Positions 36,307 to 45,355 are shown, numbered from the stretch's first letter. The stretch is 64,000 bases of DNA from Sporosarcina sp. P13 (GCF_002743055.1 NZ_PDYM01000007.1:44258-108257); one strand, 5' to 3'. The notes: generated by a model from the sequence alone, not told the origin. Numbers and translations: made by a program.

Positions 36307-36465
36307 ATGATTAAAATTGATAACAGGGTTAAATTAACCATTGCGAAAGATGAAACAAGTCCATATACAACAGAAAGTCTTCACTTGTGTAATGACGACC
36401 CAAATCAGTATAAAAAATTAACCCTTCATTGGGAATCAGGTTGTGTTATCGCGCCTCGAATTTAG
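36307..36465 (+). pseudogene. 5' relic of a carotenoid oxygenase gene
   Basis: The first 23-26 codons (MIKIDN.VKLTIAKDETSPY.TE) match the start of the intact oxygenase gene at 43797 (MIKVEN.VKITIAEDETSPF.TE). The homology then ends, and the frame stops at codon 53. The upstream leader and promoter are also similar. This is a truncated duplicate, followed by a terminator at 36472. Confidence 0.8.
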
Positions 36466-36471
36466 GAGCAT

Positions 36472-36502
36472 TAGCCATGCTGTTTTATAAGGCTCTTTTT
36501 TT
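36472..36502 (+). terminator. Terminator after the oxygenase relic
   Basis: TAGCC pairs with GGCT across the ATGCTGTTTTATAA loop and is followed by seven T. The 36503-36720 stretch after it shows nothing further. Confidence 0.6.
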
Positions 36503-36723
36503 CAGCTATATTTCTAGAAGGGGTGAAGTCTTACTTATCATGCGTAATTAAACAGATATATGAAAGCGCATTCACGGGATTCGTTAGTAAATTTTCTATT
36601 ACGATACCAACCACAACAGTAGCTTAATAGTGGCGTTTTTGTAGCTAAATCCGTCTGGACATTTTAAAAAGAATAAGCGACCATTGCAAGCTAAATTAAA
36701 AATAATAACTAGGGGATGGAAGA

Positions 36724-37743
36724 ATGAAAAAAAACATTGGAATTGTAATGGTAATATTATTGTTATTAATAATTGGGGCATGTTCTGATTCAACTATGGA
36801 AACTACCAAAGGTACAGAATCAGATTCAAATCCAGAACCTGTTAGTACAGATTTTCCAAAAAGTCCAATTACCGTGCTTGTTCCTTTCTCACCCGGATCA
36901 TTAAACGATACTAGTGCTCGTATACTAGCACAACAAGCAGAAAAACACTTACCTAATGAACAACCAATTAAAATTGAAAACGTTGAAGGTGGAGGCGGAA
37001 TTATTGCATTTACGAAATTAATGAATGCAGAACCAGACGGTTATACAATAGCTTATGGAACATCTTCGCATGTAAGCGTTCTCCCACATCTTGGACAAGC
37101 ACCATTTACTCATGATAGCTTTCAACCTATTATGAAAGATGCAGCATCAATTCCCTTACTTATGGTACCGACAGATGCCCCATATGATAACTTTGATGAA
37201 TGGGTGGAATATGTAAAAGAAAATCCAGGTATGTTTTCATATGCTACGACTGGTCCCGGAAGTATTTCAAATTTAAGCATGATGAGTCTTGCAAACAAAC
37301 TAAATCTCGATGTGAAAAATGTTGTCTATGAAGGCGGGACTCAAGGAATTACAGCTTTATTAGGTGGAAACATTGATGGGGCAATTAGTATGCCAATTTC
37401 CGCAAATGAACATATTGAGGCAGGCACATTAAAACCTATATTTGAATTTGCTGAAACAAGCAAATATGAAGACGTAAAAGTTTTGAGTGATGTAAATTTA
37501 GAAGAAGATGACATTGTTCAAGCGTTTTCTATGTTGTTTGCACCTAAAGGAATCCAAAAGGCCGAACTAGACATTTTGCATGAAGCTTTCAGTAAAGCCC
37601 AATTGAGTGATGAATATAAAGAGCATATTAAAAACATGGAAGCTAGATTACTTCACTTGAATCCTGAAGAATCGCAAGAAAATGTTACAGTTACTTATAA
37701 TTTAGTGGGGGATCTATTAAAAGAGCTGGGAATTATAGACTAA
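36724..37743 (+). CDS. Tripartite tricarboxylate transporter binding protein (TctC/Bug family)
   Basis: A 339-residue lipoprotein. The signal peptide ends at the lipobox IIGAC (Cys about 20), a Thr/Ser/Glu-rich linker follows, and then the Bug fold with SPITVLVPFSPGSLNDTSAR and TYAYGTSS-like stretches (AYGTSSHVSVLP). Bug proteins bind carboxylates for TctAB membrane partners. No tctA or tctB gene is in the window, so the receptor is an orphan or works with a distant or different permease; the neighbouring DUF3100 operon on the other strand is a possible but unproven partner. GGATGGAAG precedes ATG 36724. A terminator follows. Confidence 0.88.
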   Translation: MKKNIGIVMVILLLLIIGACSDSTMETTKGTESDSNPEPVSTDFPKSPITVLVPFSPGSLNDTSARILAQQAEKHLPNEQPIKIENVEGGGGIIAFTKLMNAEPDGYTIAYGTSSHVSVLPHLGQAPFTHDSFQPIMKDAASIPLLMVPTDAPYDNFDEWVEYVKENPGMFSYATTGPGSISNLSMMSLANKLNLDVKNVVYEGGTQGITALLGGNIDGAISMPISANEHIEAGTLKPIFEFAETSKYEDVKVLSDVNLEEDDIVQAFSMLFAPKGIQKAELDILHEAFSKAQLSDEYKEHIKNMEARLLHLNPEESQENVTVTYNLVGDLLKELGIID

Positions 37744-37832
37744 GCAGAATGTTTTTGTTGATCATATTTTAATATGAAAACGGGGCTTACTAAAGAAGAA
37801 ACAATAGATGACGAGGTAACAGTATAGAACCT

Positions 37833-37870
37833 AAAAAGGAAGGCAGTCATGTTGAACTGCCTTCCTTTTA
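37833..37870. terminator. Terminator between tctC-like gene and the DUF3100 operon
   Basis: AAAAGGAAGGCAGT pairs with ACTGCCTTCCTTTT across a short loop, and works in both directions. Confidence 0.92.
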
Positions 37871-37928
37871 TATCGTAAAACATCTGTATTCAATGAACAA
37901 ACGTACAGCTTGTCTGGCCATAATGCCC

Positions 37929-38414
37929 TTACTTACCCGAGAACATAAATCCCATTTGTGCTAATAATGCACTTCCTATATAGGTACCTGTGAAAACGAA
38001 CATAGCGACGATAGCGATTTTCCAAGATGTTTTCCTCAAATCCGTTAATCGGTCAGCTACTGAAATACCTGCATAGGTCAATATAGGTGTAGTAATAGAA
38101 AGAAAGTCAACTGCCCGTATTGCTTCAATAAACAAGTCAGACGTAAGACAGAAAATTAAAGAGGAAATGGAAACCCAGCCAAGAACCGGGAAATCCTGAA
38201 TGATTTTTATAGGCACTTTCTTACTTAAGTCAGAAACAGCAATCCCAACCATAGAAAACAACCATAAAAAAGCTAAACCTAAATATGTCATGCTTGTAAC
38301 CGGAGTGGACTCAGGATTTTTAATCAGCTTGATTTCTTGTGTAAACAGGATAAGCCCGATACTCAATAATACGATTAACGCATATTTTACATATTGATTT
38401 TTAGTGATTGACAT
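37929..38414 (-). CDS. Small 4-TM membrane protein, partner of DUF3100
   Basis: A 161-residue protein with four or five hydrophobic segments and no motif I recognise. Hydrophilic turns such as VSDLSKKVPIKII and ADRLTDLRKTSW separate the helices. Its start touches the end of the DUF3100 gene (ATGTCAATCAC with the shared base at 38414), so the two proteins are likely made together and may form one transporter. It is the last gene of a three-gene operon with an M20 amidohydrolase. Confidence 0.65.
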   Translation of the reverse strand: MSITKNQYVKYALIVLLSIGLILFTQEIKLIKNPESTPVTSMTYLGLAFLWLFSMVGIAVSDLSKKVPIKIIQDFPVLGWVSISSLIFCLTSDLFIEAIRAVDFLSITTPILTYAGISVADRLTDLRKTSWKIAIVAMFVFTGTYIGSALLAQMGFMFSGK

Positions 38415-39202
38415 TATTTTTTCCTCCTTGCCAAACGGCTATACATGAATTTCTGTAGAGGAACGGCTAATAACACCATCGTAAACGTTCCTAAGAAACT
38501 AGTTAACATTTGACTTGTAGCCGCATAAGCCAGTATGGTTTGTTCCATTTCAGGCACTCTTGCAACTAACGTTGAGGAGGAAGCGACCATCATACTGGAT
38601 GAACCAACTCCGGAAGCCATGGCGAGCGCTTCGACGCGGAAGCCGAGATCCAATAAAATAGGTGCTAAAATACTGAAGAAAATCGATCCGAATAGAGTAC
38701 CAAAAATATAAAGAGACAGCACACCACGTCCCTCAGCGGATTCCAACGTGTATTTCTCACTAATATAAGCTAGCTCACCTTCACGGCCTATCCCTAACGT
38801 GGCGCCAATAGCTTCTCGCTTTAAACCGATTAATAAGGCAATCGGCAAGCCAAATATGACAGTTCCCAAGTTTCCGAATTCCTGGAATAGGAAGATCCAG
38901 CCAATGCTTATAATTTCTTTTAATTTTGGAGCAACATCCGCCCCGTACCTAGCCATTAAAGGCAGCATGATAATAATGAGATATTTACTTGCGAATTCAA
39001 TATTTCCTTTGCTATAAACCTTCTTGAAAATGCCTTTCCGGAACGTTTGCATACCGAGAATCATCGTAATGACAATAGCGAAAACGAGTGGAAGCAGACC
39101 AATGGTAAATGATCCAATTTTAATGGCTTGAAAACCAATAAACTCGGAAATTGTAACAATCACCAGTGAAAAGATGATTAGATAAAGTAATTTCCCCTTC
39201 AA
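38414..39202 (-). CDS. DUF3100 family membrane protein
   Basis: A 262-residue protein with about eight membrane segments, matching DUF3100. A conserved centre reads LKREAIGATLGIGREGELAYISEKY, and a Ser-rich re-entrant-like stretch reads ASGVGSSSMMVASSSTLVA. The family is of unknown function but often sits with amidohydrolases. Here it lies between an M20 amidohydrolase and a 4-TM protein, so it is likely the importer of the amidohydrolase substrate (inference). The start ATG 39202 follows the hydrolase stop by 55 bases. Confidence 0.78.
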   Translation of the reverse strand: MKGKLLYLIIFSLVIVTISEFIGFQAIKIGSFTIGLLPLVFAIVITMILGMQTFRKGIFKKVYSKGNIEFASKYLIIIMLPLMARYGADVAPKLKEIISIGWIFLFQEFGNLGTVIFGLPIALLIGLKREAIGATLGIGREGELAYISEKYTLESAEGRGVLSLYIFGTLFGSIFFSILAPILLDLGFRVEALAMASGVGSSSMMVASSSTLVARVPEMEQTILAYAATSQMLTSFLGTFTMVLLAVPLQKFMYSRLARRKK

Positions 39203-39257
39203 AAGAGTTGCCTCATTTCTTTTTTTAATTTGCTGTAGTGAAAATAAGTATCATGCA

Positions 39258-40514
39258 TTAGTCTACTATTGAATCGATTAATTCTTTATATTCCGCATAT
39301 GACTTTTTATATAACTTGGATCGATCGATGTTTCCATTCATCTTGTCCAACACTTGTGAAAGGAATCTTGGAAATATTTCATATACAAATTCGGGATCAA
39401 TATCAATAAAGTCATCCCCATGAATGGTGCCTGCAAACCCACTATAACTTATGCTTATACATGGCATCATGAATGACAAGTCACCTGCGTCACCACCCGC
39501 ACTGATGACATTATCCTCTAAGATCTCTTCTATTTCATCGTTTTGATGAAAAGCCTCTATTACAAATTCATTTAAGTAGCGGTCTTGTACAAATGGAAGA
39601 TAGCCCATTTGTGTAATGATTTCTACCTCTCCTTGAAGAGCCATAGCACTGCCTTTAGCGGCGTCATCTAGTCTGTTAGCGACTTCCTTTATATAATCTA
39701 TTGACTGACCCCTTAAGTCCGTGCCAACCGTTATATGATTGGGGATCACGTTGGTAGACATATCAGAATCCATAACAATCGGATTGATTCTAACGAGCTC
39801 ATCATCTTTAAATTGTTGACGGCCCAATCCTAAAGCGACATTAAATAGGGTAGACATATTATACGCATTTTTGGATGAGAATGGATCAAAACCGGCATGT
39901 GTGGCTTTACCTATAAATTTATACTTTTTATAGAGGAAACCTGCTAAAGAAAGATTCGTTTCGATCGTTCTTTTTGTGATTTCACCACCAATAGCATGTG
40001 TACAAATAGCAAAATCAATGTCATCAAACACGCCCAACTTCATAGCTTCCGGTTTTCCGCCATAATGCGTGATTACATTTTTGTTAATCAAATTCTCCCG
40101 ATAATCCAGATCGAGATATTCCTCTGCAGGAACAAAGATGAATGTTATGTTGTAATCGTATGATTCAAATACCTTTGAGTCATATAAATACTTGTACAGA
40201 GCAAGTCCAATTGCGACTTGTGAATAATGACCACAATTATGGGCAGCTCCTGTTTCAGAATCGGCTCTCATATGTGAAGGCGCATAAACCGCATCCAACT
40301 CAGAAATAAATCCAATTGTTAAATCCTTATTTTTACCTAAACTAGTTTTTAAACCTGTAGTGCTGAATTCTTCAATTTCAATTTCAGGATTGACTGTTTT
40401 CAAAAAGTCGTAAACCGTTTGTTTCGTTTTAAATTCCTTATAACCTAATTCCGGATTTGCGTAAATATTGTCAGCTAATTCTTTAATTATGTTATATTGT
40501 TCTTTAAAAATCAT
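39258..40514 (-). CDS. M20 family amidohydrolase (AbgB-like)
   Basis: A 418-residue M20D-type metal-dependent amidohydrolase without a signal peptide. Metal-site residues appear in AAHNCGHYSQV (Cys-Gly-His), PAEEYLDL, CTHAIGG, and near the C-terminus in GTIHGDDF. Relatives cleave aminobenzoyl-glutamate, indole-acetyl or N-acyl amino acids inside the cell. I chose ATG 40514 because AGGAGGAGG is 6 bases upstream. First gene of the operon with DUF3100 and a small membrane protein, a layout that recalls hydrolase plus importer systems such as AbgAB-AbgT. Confidence 0.87.
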   Translation of the reverse strand: MIFKEQYNIIKELADNIYANPELGYKEFKTKQTVYDFLKTVNPEIEIEEFSTTGLKTSLGKNKDLTIGFISELDAVYAPSHMRADSETGAAHNCGHYSQVAIGLALYKYLYDSKVFESYDYNITFIFVPAEEYLDLDYRENLINKNVITHYGGKPEAMKLGVFDDIDFAICTHAIGGEITKRTIETNLSLAGFLYKKYKFIGKATHAGFDPFSSKNAYNMSTLFNVALGLGRQQFKDDELVRINPIVMDSDMSTNVIPNHITVGTDLRGQSIDYIKEVANRLDDAAKGSAMALQGEVEIITQMGYLPFVQDRYLNEFVIEAFHQNDEIEEILEDNVISAGGDAGDLSFMMPCISISYSGFAGTIHGDDFIDIDPEFVYEIFPRFLSQVLDKMNGNIDRSKLYKKSYAEYKELIDSIVD

Positions 40515-40676
40515 CGTGAACCTCCTCCTAGATGTCATTTTCGTTCATTTAACATAGTTTAGCTTACGTTTCTGTTTTTCCAAAGTCAATAGAAATCGCA
40601 CATTAAAAATTAATATTCTTACTACTTCGTTCATCGTGAAAAATAGTGTATCTTTTCATGACATGTTTAGGGCGGA

Positions 40677-40715
40677 AAGGATACCAGACCCTGAAACAAT
40701 TCGGAATTGTCTTGA
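40677..40715. repeat. GGTACC-palindrome family, degenerate copy
   Basis: AAGGATACCAGACCCTGAAACAATTC and GGAATTGTCTTGA (read in two parts) match the left arm and centre of the family. The right arm has decayed. A small open frame that spans this copy (40646-40888) is not credible as a gene. Confidence 0.6.
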
Positions 40716-40866
40716 TAAAAATTGCCGATTATGCGGAAGAAACAAACGTGAATGTTTTACCAATTATGAAAGTTTTGCACGCAAGTATGTTAACTTTAGA
40801 TAATGCTTCTCACAACGAGGATGAGTTTATTTGTTTGAAAAAATGTAAGTGTGGAATTTTTTTCCT

Positions 40867-41700
40867 TCAAGTCAACTGCCCGTCATGATTGGGGAACAAA
40901 TAACGATCCTCGTCGTCAGTAATGGACCATCCTTCAACCAGTGAACTACTTTGGAAAACATCCAAAAACAACTCATCAAATTGCACGATAAGAAATGGAC
41001 AGTTAGTCCAGAATTGTATATCCTGAATCATTCGATTGACCAATAACTCTTGAACATCTTGCCACTTTACCGCGTTTGCACGTATTTCTGCATCGCCAAG
41101 CAAAATTGTTTCTGTAGTACGAATTCTCCATGCACATTCAATGAATAAACGCCCATTTTCAAACTGTATCGTAAATTGATCAGTAGTTTTGACATCCACG
41201 CCAATCACGCGCTGACCTACTAGTGCTGAAAACGTATATTCACTTTTTTCAGCATGCCAAAGTTCCCGTGCGTGCTGAATGATCTTTTTACCCACCATTT
41301 CTTTAGATAAATCAAACGCTTCATCATATTCTAGCTGATCCACCCATTCACTCGGCTCATGCCATTGCAATTGTTTTTCTTCTATTTTGTATTGAATGGC
41401 ACAGTGATAAAGCTCTCTTACCAAATCAACTACATCATCCGAAGCAAAAAGTAATTGCTGGTGTAATCGTTTCATATGGAACATGGCACATTCCAACTCT
41501 GTAGGATACGCCCATCCTAATGAACGAACCGCATGTTCAAACATCTCTTCGATTTCAAAAGCAGAAAAAGGTGGCCGCATGCTAGCCAATTTTTTCATTT
41601 CATCGGAATCGAAATAAAGCATTTCTTCTGCCCAGCTTACGTAATCTTTGGGGGTATCTAAACCATTGTATTTTTTATAAAGTAATTCGTGGTATTCCAT
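40867..41700 (-). CDS. Uncharacterised protein
   Basis: A 277-residue soluble, acidic protein with many Glu, Trp and aromatic residues. It has no signal peptide and no membrane segment. The N-terminal half is helical. The C-terminal half has alternating strands (FTIQFENGRLFIECAWRI and ETILLGDAEI), which recall small immunity-type or DUF6188-like domains. ATG 41700 follows AAGGAGGA, a strong site. It stands alone, between a dispersed repeat and a decayed region. The function is unknown; an immunity or stress role is only a guess. Confidence 0.6.
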   Translation of the reverse strand: MEYHELLYKKYNGLDTPKDYVSWAEEMLYFDSDEMKKLASMRPPFSAFEIEEMFEHAVRSLGWAYPTELECAMFHMKRLHQQLLFASDDVVDLVRELYHCAIQYKIEEKQLQWHEPSEWVDQLEYDEAFDLSKEMVGKKIIQHARELWHAEKSEYTFSALVGQRVIGVDVKTTDQFTIQFENGRLFIECAWRIRTTETILLGDAEIRANAVKWQDVQELLVNRMIQDIQFWTNCPFLIVQFDELFLDVFQSSSLVEGWSITDDEDRYLFPNHDGQLT

Positions 41701-41849
41701 AGCATTTATCCTCCTTAATGTAGCTACTGATCAAACCGCACATTCGAATGGAAGTAATTGCGAACCACGGTTTTGATCTGAAAAGAAATTCTAATTCTAT
41801 ATGTGCATGAATGAACCAATTACGAAAAGTACAAGGGGAGGTTTATAGA

Positions 41850-42160
41850 TGAAAACAACAAATGTATGGAATATTTGATAGCAGAAGGCTCAGTAAAAAC
41901 GATAGAGCTATAAACTAAAACAGGGCTTCACTTTACAGTAACTTCCGATGGCAAGACATTGACTGTCACTGAATCAGATCGTTTTCCGTCTAGTCAACTA
42001 AAAAAATCCTCGCGTTATAACCAAAGATAATTTTGTGAGAGTCTTCCCTTATTATACTAAGTGAGTGGCGGGTGAAAAAGGAATTAGCGCGGACATTACC
42101 GCTATTACAATGAATTCCGTTTATAATATGGCAGCGATACACTATAAAATGGATAGTTAA
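41850..42160 (+). pseudogene. Decayed gene with several stops and frameshifts
   Basis: GGGGAGG precedes ATG 41850 (KTTNVWNI, then TGA). Coherent sequence reappears from 41926 (LHFTVTSDGKTLTVTESDRF) to TAA 42028, and again from 42068 (AGEKGISADITAITMNSVYNM) to TAA 42158-42160. The three pieces look like parts of one small protein of about 90 residues. The last third of dispersed repeat copy 3 (ATTACGAAAAGTA) lies just upstream at 41818. The rest of the 41701-42485 gap shows nothing else. Confidence 0.5.
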
Positions 42161-42485
42161 TAGAAGTTTGTGCTTGAAATAATAAAGAATACCCCTACGA
42201 TTACTTATCGGCCAACGTTTAGCCGAAAGTTGATTGCTGGGTTATTTTAAATTAACTATAATCTAATTAATTATTTTAATTCAAATACATAATCTTGTGA
42301 AGGATCAAAACATTGGTAGGGGAGATGTAGTTGGGTTATATACTAGTTATCATCCTATCAATAATTTTATTACGCGATATTTATAAATGAAGAAGGACCA
42401 TTTATTAATGTTTTATCAACAATAGTATTTAACGGATTCTGCAACACAAGTAAAAATCTTGTGCAAATACCAAAAATAACAATAC

Positions 42486-42535
42486 TAAAACCGCATGAAA
42501 CCAAGGTCTGATAACTTGGCTTCACGCGGTATTTA
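42486..42535. terminator. Hairpin downstream of the carbonic anhydrase gene
   Basis: ACCGCATGAAACCAAGGTC pairs with ACTTGGCTTCACGCGGT and is followed by T-rich sequence. It is related in sequence to the hairpin at 36016-36072. Confidence 0.72.
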
Positions 42536-42615
42536 ATTTTTATTGAGTTTTGTCCCGGCCTCGTAGCGATTATTTATGATCCGTGGCTGATTTGTTATCG
42601 TTTCAACAAAATTGT

Positions 42616-43467
42616 TTATATACTAGGGTCTACTTCTACTTCACGGTCATGTAAAAGTTGAACTGGGCGATGATTATCTTTAAAAATTTGACGGAATAAA
42701 TCGATTTGTTCTTTAGACATTTCAATTGGCTGCTCCAAGATGATCCATTCAACATCTTCTGAACATGGAGGAGTAGTTAATGAACCTTCATAACGGAAGG
42801 TTTGCTTATTTTCTGGCAATAGTCCCATTAAATCGATTGCCTCGGTTACTTTTACATCTTCAGTTGTTACATTTTCAGGAAGGACTTTCCATGATTGTTC
42901 TAGTGCGATGTTAGTCGCACCTTCTTTAATCATTAAACCGATAACGGCTAATTCATTCTCTGCACTTTTATGTACAAGGTGCAGTTCCATATCAAAATTC
43001 TGGCCGTTAAATTGGTGTTCGCTCGGAGTATGGAAATGGAATTGAGCTAACTTGTATTCTTCTCCGTCTACGACAATGGAATTATTTATTGCAACTGGAT
43101 TGCCTTGAATCGTATGGCCGTTGTTAGCTAAAGAAAAGTTTGTTGGGGCATAATTAAATTTCAGTTCTTCAACTTCGTCGTCTTGCTCTGCTTTTGCCGT
43201 CTCGATATTTATCGGAGATTGTTCTTGCCCGTTCGTACAGATAGCGTTTGTAGGATCTAAATCACCCCAATATTCCGGACCGTTTTCTCCTTCATAGGAC
43301 CAGTGGGCTGCATGAACTTCTGTTGACTGTTGCTTTCCTTGAACTTCTACTTGCACATTTTCTTGAGCCTTTTCCTCTTTCGGTAATTCCTCTGTGTTAG
43401 AAGAACAAGCAGTTAGTGATAACAAAAGACAAGTCGATAACATTGGATAAATAATTTTTTTCTTCAT
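42616..43467 (-). CDS. Alpha-type carbonic anhydrase, lipoprotein
   Basis: A 283-residue exported alpha-carbonic anhydrase. The lipobox LTAC places the lipidated Cys at 21, so the enzyme is anchored outside the membrane. Zinc ligands are His144, His146 (QFHFHTPSEH) and His163 (ELHLVH). GQEQSPINI and GSLTTPPCSE are typical of the fold. It interconverts CO2 and bicarbonate. It is transcribed divergently from the oxygenase gene with a 329-base gap. GGAGACC lies before ATG 43467. A supply role for bicarbonate use elsewhere is possible but not shown. Confidence 0.95.
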   Translation of the reverse strand: MKKKIIYPMLSTCLLLSLTACSSNTEELPKEEKAQENVQVEVQGKQQSTEVHAAHWSYEGENGPEYWGDLDPTNAICTNGQEQSPINIETAKAEQDDEVEELKFNYAPTNFSLANNGHTIQGNPVAINNSIVVDGEEYKLAQFHFHTPSEHQFNGQNFDMELHLVHKSAENELAVIGLMIKEGATNIALEQSWKVLPENVTTEDVKVTEAIDLMGLLPENKQTFRYEGSLTTPPCSEDVEWIILEQPIEMSKEQIDLFRQIFKDNHRPVQLLHDREVEVDPSI

Positions 43468-43645
43468 TTGTCAGGTCTCCTTTTTTTCTTTTTTTATATT
43501 ATACGTAACTTGTTAGGATGTAAATATTTTTCCTAATAACAGTTTTTTTAGATATTTTATGGTAGAGTTCTCTGAGTTTACAGATAAAAAGATGCCGAGT
43601 AGCTAGTCTTTTACACAGTCAAGTCAGACTATTTTAAATTATCCG

Positions 43646-43674
43646 TTGACTCGATAGTTAGGTTGGTTTACAAT
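43646..43674 (+). promoter_or_regulatory. Sigma-A promoter of the carotenoid oxygenase gene
   Basis: TTGACT and TACAAT are 17 bases apart, with a leader of about 115 bases before the ATG. The same promoter is duplicated at 36158-36186, and conservation of both elements supports the call. Confidence 0.78.
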
Positions 43675-43796
43675 GTAAATGACACCAGAGAAATCCATTA
43701 CTATATACGAAGTGTGTATGTAAGCGTTAACAAGGGGTAAACAAATTGAATTATGCTGTTTATTAAAAAAATGTACATGTAGAAGGGAAGAAAAGT

Positions 43797-45293
43797 ATGA
43801 TTAAAGTTGAGAACGAAGTAAAAATAACAATTGCTGAAGATGAAACAAGTCCATTTTTAACGGAGCACTTTTCACCTGTTAGTAAAGAGTACACAGCGAC
43901 AACTGATAGTTTAGAAGTTATTGGAGAGATACCAAAAGATTTGCATGGAATTTACGTTCGTAACGGTCATAACCAAGTTCATGCTCCGATGGGTATTTAT
44001 CACCCGTTTGATGGAGATGGTATGCTTCACGCGGTTCATTTTGAAGATGGGAAAGCTACTTATCGTAACCGTTTCGTTCGTACAACTGGATTTTTAGCAG
44101 AAGAAGCTGCAGGGAAGTCACTTTGGGCTGGGATTTTGGAACCCCATTTAAACACACGTCAAGGGTGGGGAAGCATGCAGTCAATGAAAGACAATGCTGG
44201 TACAGATGTTATTGCGCATGGTGGTAGATTAATAGCGACGATGTCACAATGTAGTGAAGTAAATCGTTTGGATCCAATAACGCTAGAGATGCTTGAGCCA
44301 GATTCATGGAATACTACGGTTGCACCACAAGGTATTTGTTCACACTATAAAGTAGATAATGATACTGGAGAGTTGATGTTCTTTAACTTCAGCGAAACAT
44401 ACCCATATATGAATTATGGCGTTGTAGGTCCTGATAGCGAATTGAAACATTATGTTCCAATTGACTTACCGGGTGTACGTTGGCCACATGATCTTGGTAT
44501 AACGAAAAACTATTCGATCCTTCATGATTTACCATTTATATTTGACCCTGAACTATTAGAGAAAGGGGAAAGGAAAGTAACATTTTTCAATGATATGCCT
44601 TCCCGATTTGGAATCATCCCACGTCATGGAACAAACGAAGACATTAAATGGTTTGAAGCAAAGCCTTGTTTCATCTTACATCTATCAAACTGTTATGAAG
44701 ATGGTGATAATGTTGTAATGGAGGGTTGCGTATCATTTAACCCAGGAAAGCCTGAAGTAGGTAAGCAAGCCAAAGATGCAAATGCTAGAATTACGGAAGC
44801 ATTTAATAAGACAGCAACTCAATATAAGATGTATCGTTGGACATTTAACTTACAGACAGGCAAAACGACAGAAGGGTTCCTAGGTGATGAATTTACGGAA
44901 TACCCAGTTGTTAGTAATGACTATGTAGGGAAAAAATATCGTTATAGTTATAACTCAATATTTAGCTCAGATCCAAGTAAAGCTTGGTACCTAACTGGAC
45001 TAATAAAATATGATTTAAAAGAAGGCACAAGCCACACGTATGACTATGGTGAAGGGCGTATGGGCAGTGAACCACATATCGCACGACCTGCAAATGCAGT
45101 GGAAGAAGACGATGGTTACTTAATTACACTAGTAACAGATTTTAATGAAAACCGTTCAGAGTGTCTCATCATGAATGCAAAAGACCTGACACTAGGACCA
45201 ATAGCAAGAATTATATTGCCGGAGAAAATTGCGGTTGGTGCACACGCTGCCTGGGTTGAAGGAGCGCGAATTAAAGGGGAATTAGTTAAATAA
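43797..45293 (+). CDS. Carotenoid oxygenase (RPE65/CCD family)
   Basis: A 498-residue seven-bladed propeller dioxygenase family member. Early blocks YVRNGHNQVHAP and FDGDGMLHAVHF are typical. The four iron His ligands probably lie in CSHYKVD, HDLGIT/ILHDLP, RHGTNED and GAHAAW. These Fe(II) enzymes cleave double bonds of carotenoids, stilbenes or lignin-derived compounds. The substrate here is not clear, as no carotenoid synthesis gene is nearby. AGAAGGGAAG precedes ATG 43797. A truncated copy of its promoter and first codons is found 7.5 kb upstream. Confidence 0.88.
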   Translation: MIKVENEVKITIAEDETSPFLTEHFSPVSKEYTATTDSLEVIGEIPKDLHGIYVRNGHNQVHAPMGIYHPFDGDGMLHAVHFEDGKATYRNRFVRTTGFLAEEAAGKSLWAGILEPHLNTRQGWGSMQSMKDNAGTDVIAHGGRLIATMSQCSEVNRLDPITLEMLEPDSWNTTVAPQGICSHYKVDNDTGELMFFNFSETYPYMNYGVVGPDSELKHYVPIDLPGVRWPHDLGITKNYSILHDLPFIFDPELLEKGERKVTFFNDMPSRFGIIPRHGTNEDIKWFEAKPCFILHLSNCYEDGDNVVMEGCVSFNPGKPEVGKQAKDANARITEAFNKTATQYKMYRWTFNLQTGKTTEGFLGDEFTEYPVVSNDYVGKKYRYSYNSIFSSDPSKAWYLTGLIKYDLKEGTSHTYDYGEGRMGSEPHIARPANAVEEDDGYLITLVTDFNENRSECLIMNAKDLTLGPIARIILPEKIAVGAHAAWVEGARIKGELVK

Positions 45294-45302
45294 AACACAT
45301 TG

Positions 45303-45330
45303 ACCCTCACTTTTTTAAAAGTGGGGGTTG
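45303..45330 (+). terminator. Terminator after the oxygenase gene
   Basis: CCCTCACTTTT pairs with AAAAGTGGGGG; a T-poor tail follows. Confidence 0.65.
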
Positions 45331-45355
45331 AATTATTAATAAGAAACATTTTATA

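Noticed and set aside
36503..36720. Coding sequence upstream of the TctC-type gene
   Set aside because: All frames are short and no start signal or recognisable sequence was found.
40646..40888. 80-codon plus-strand frame
   Set aside because: It starts without a ribosome binding site, spans a copy of the dispersed palindrome and overlaps the end of the gene at 40867-41700.
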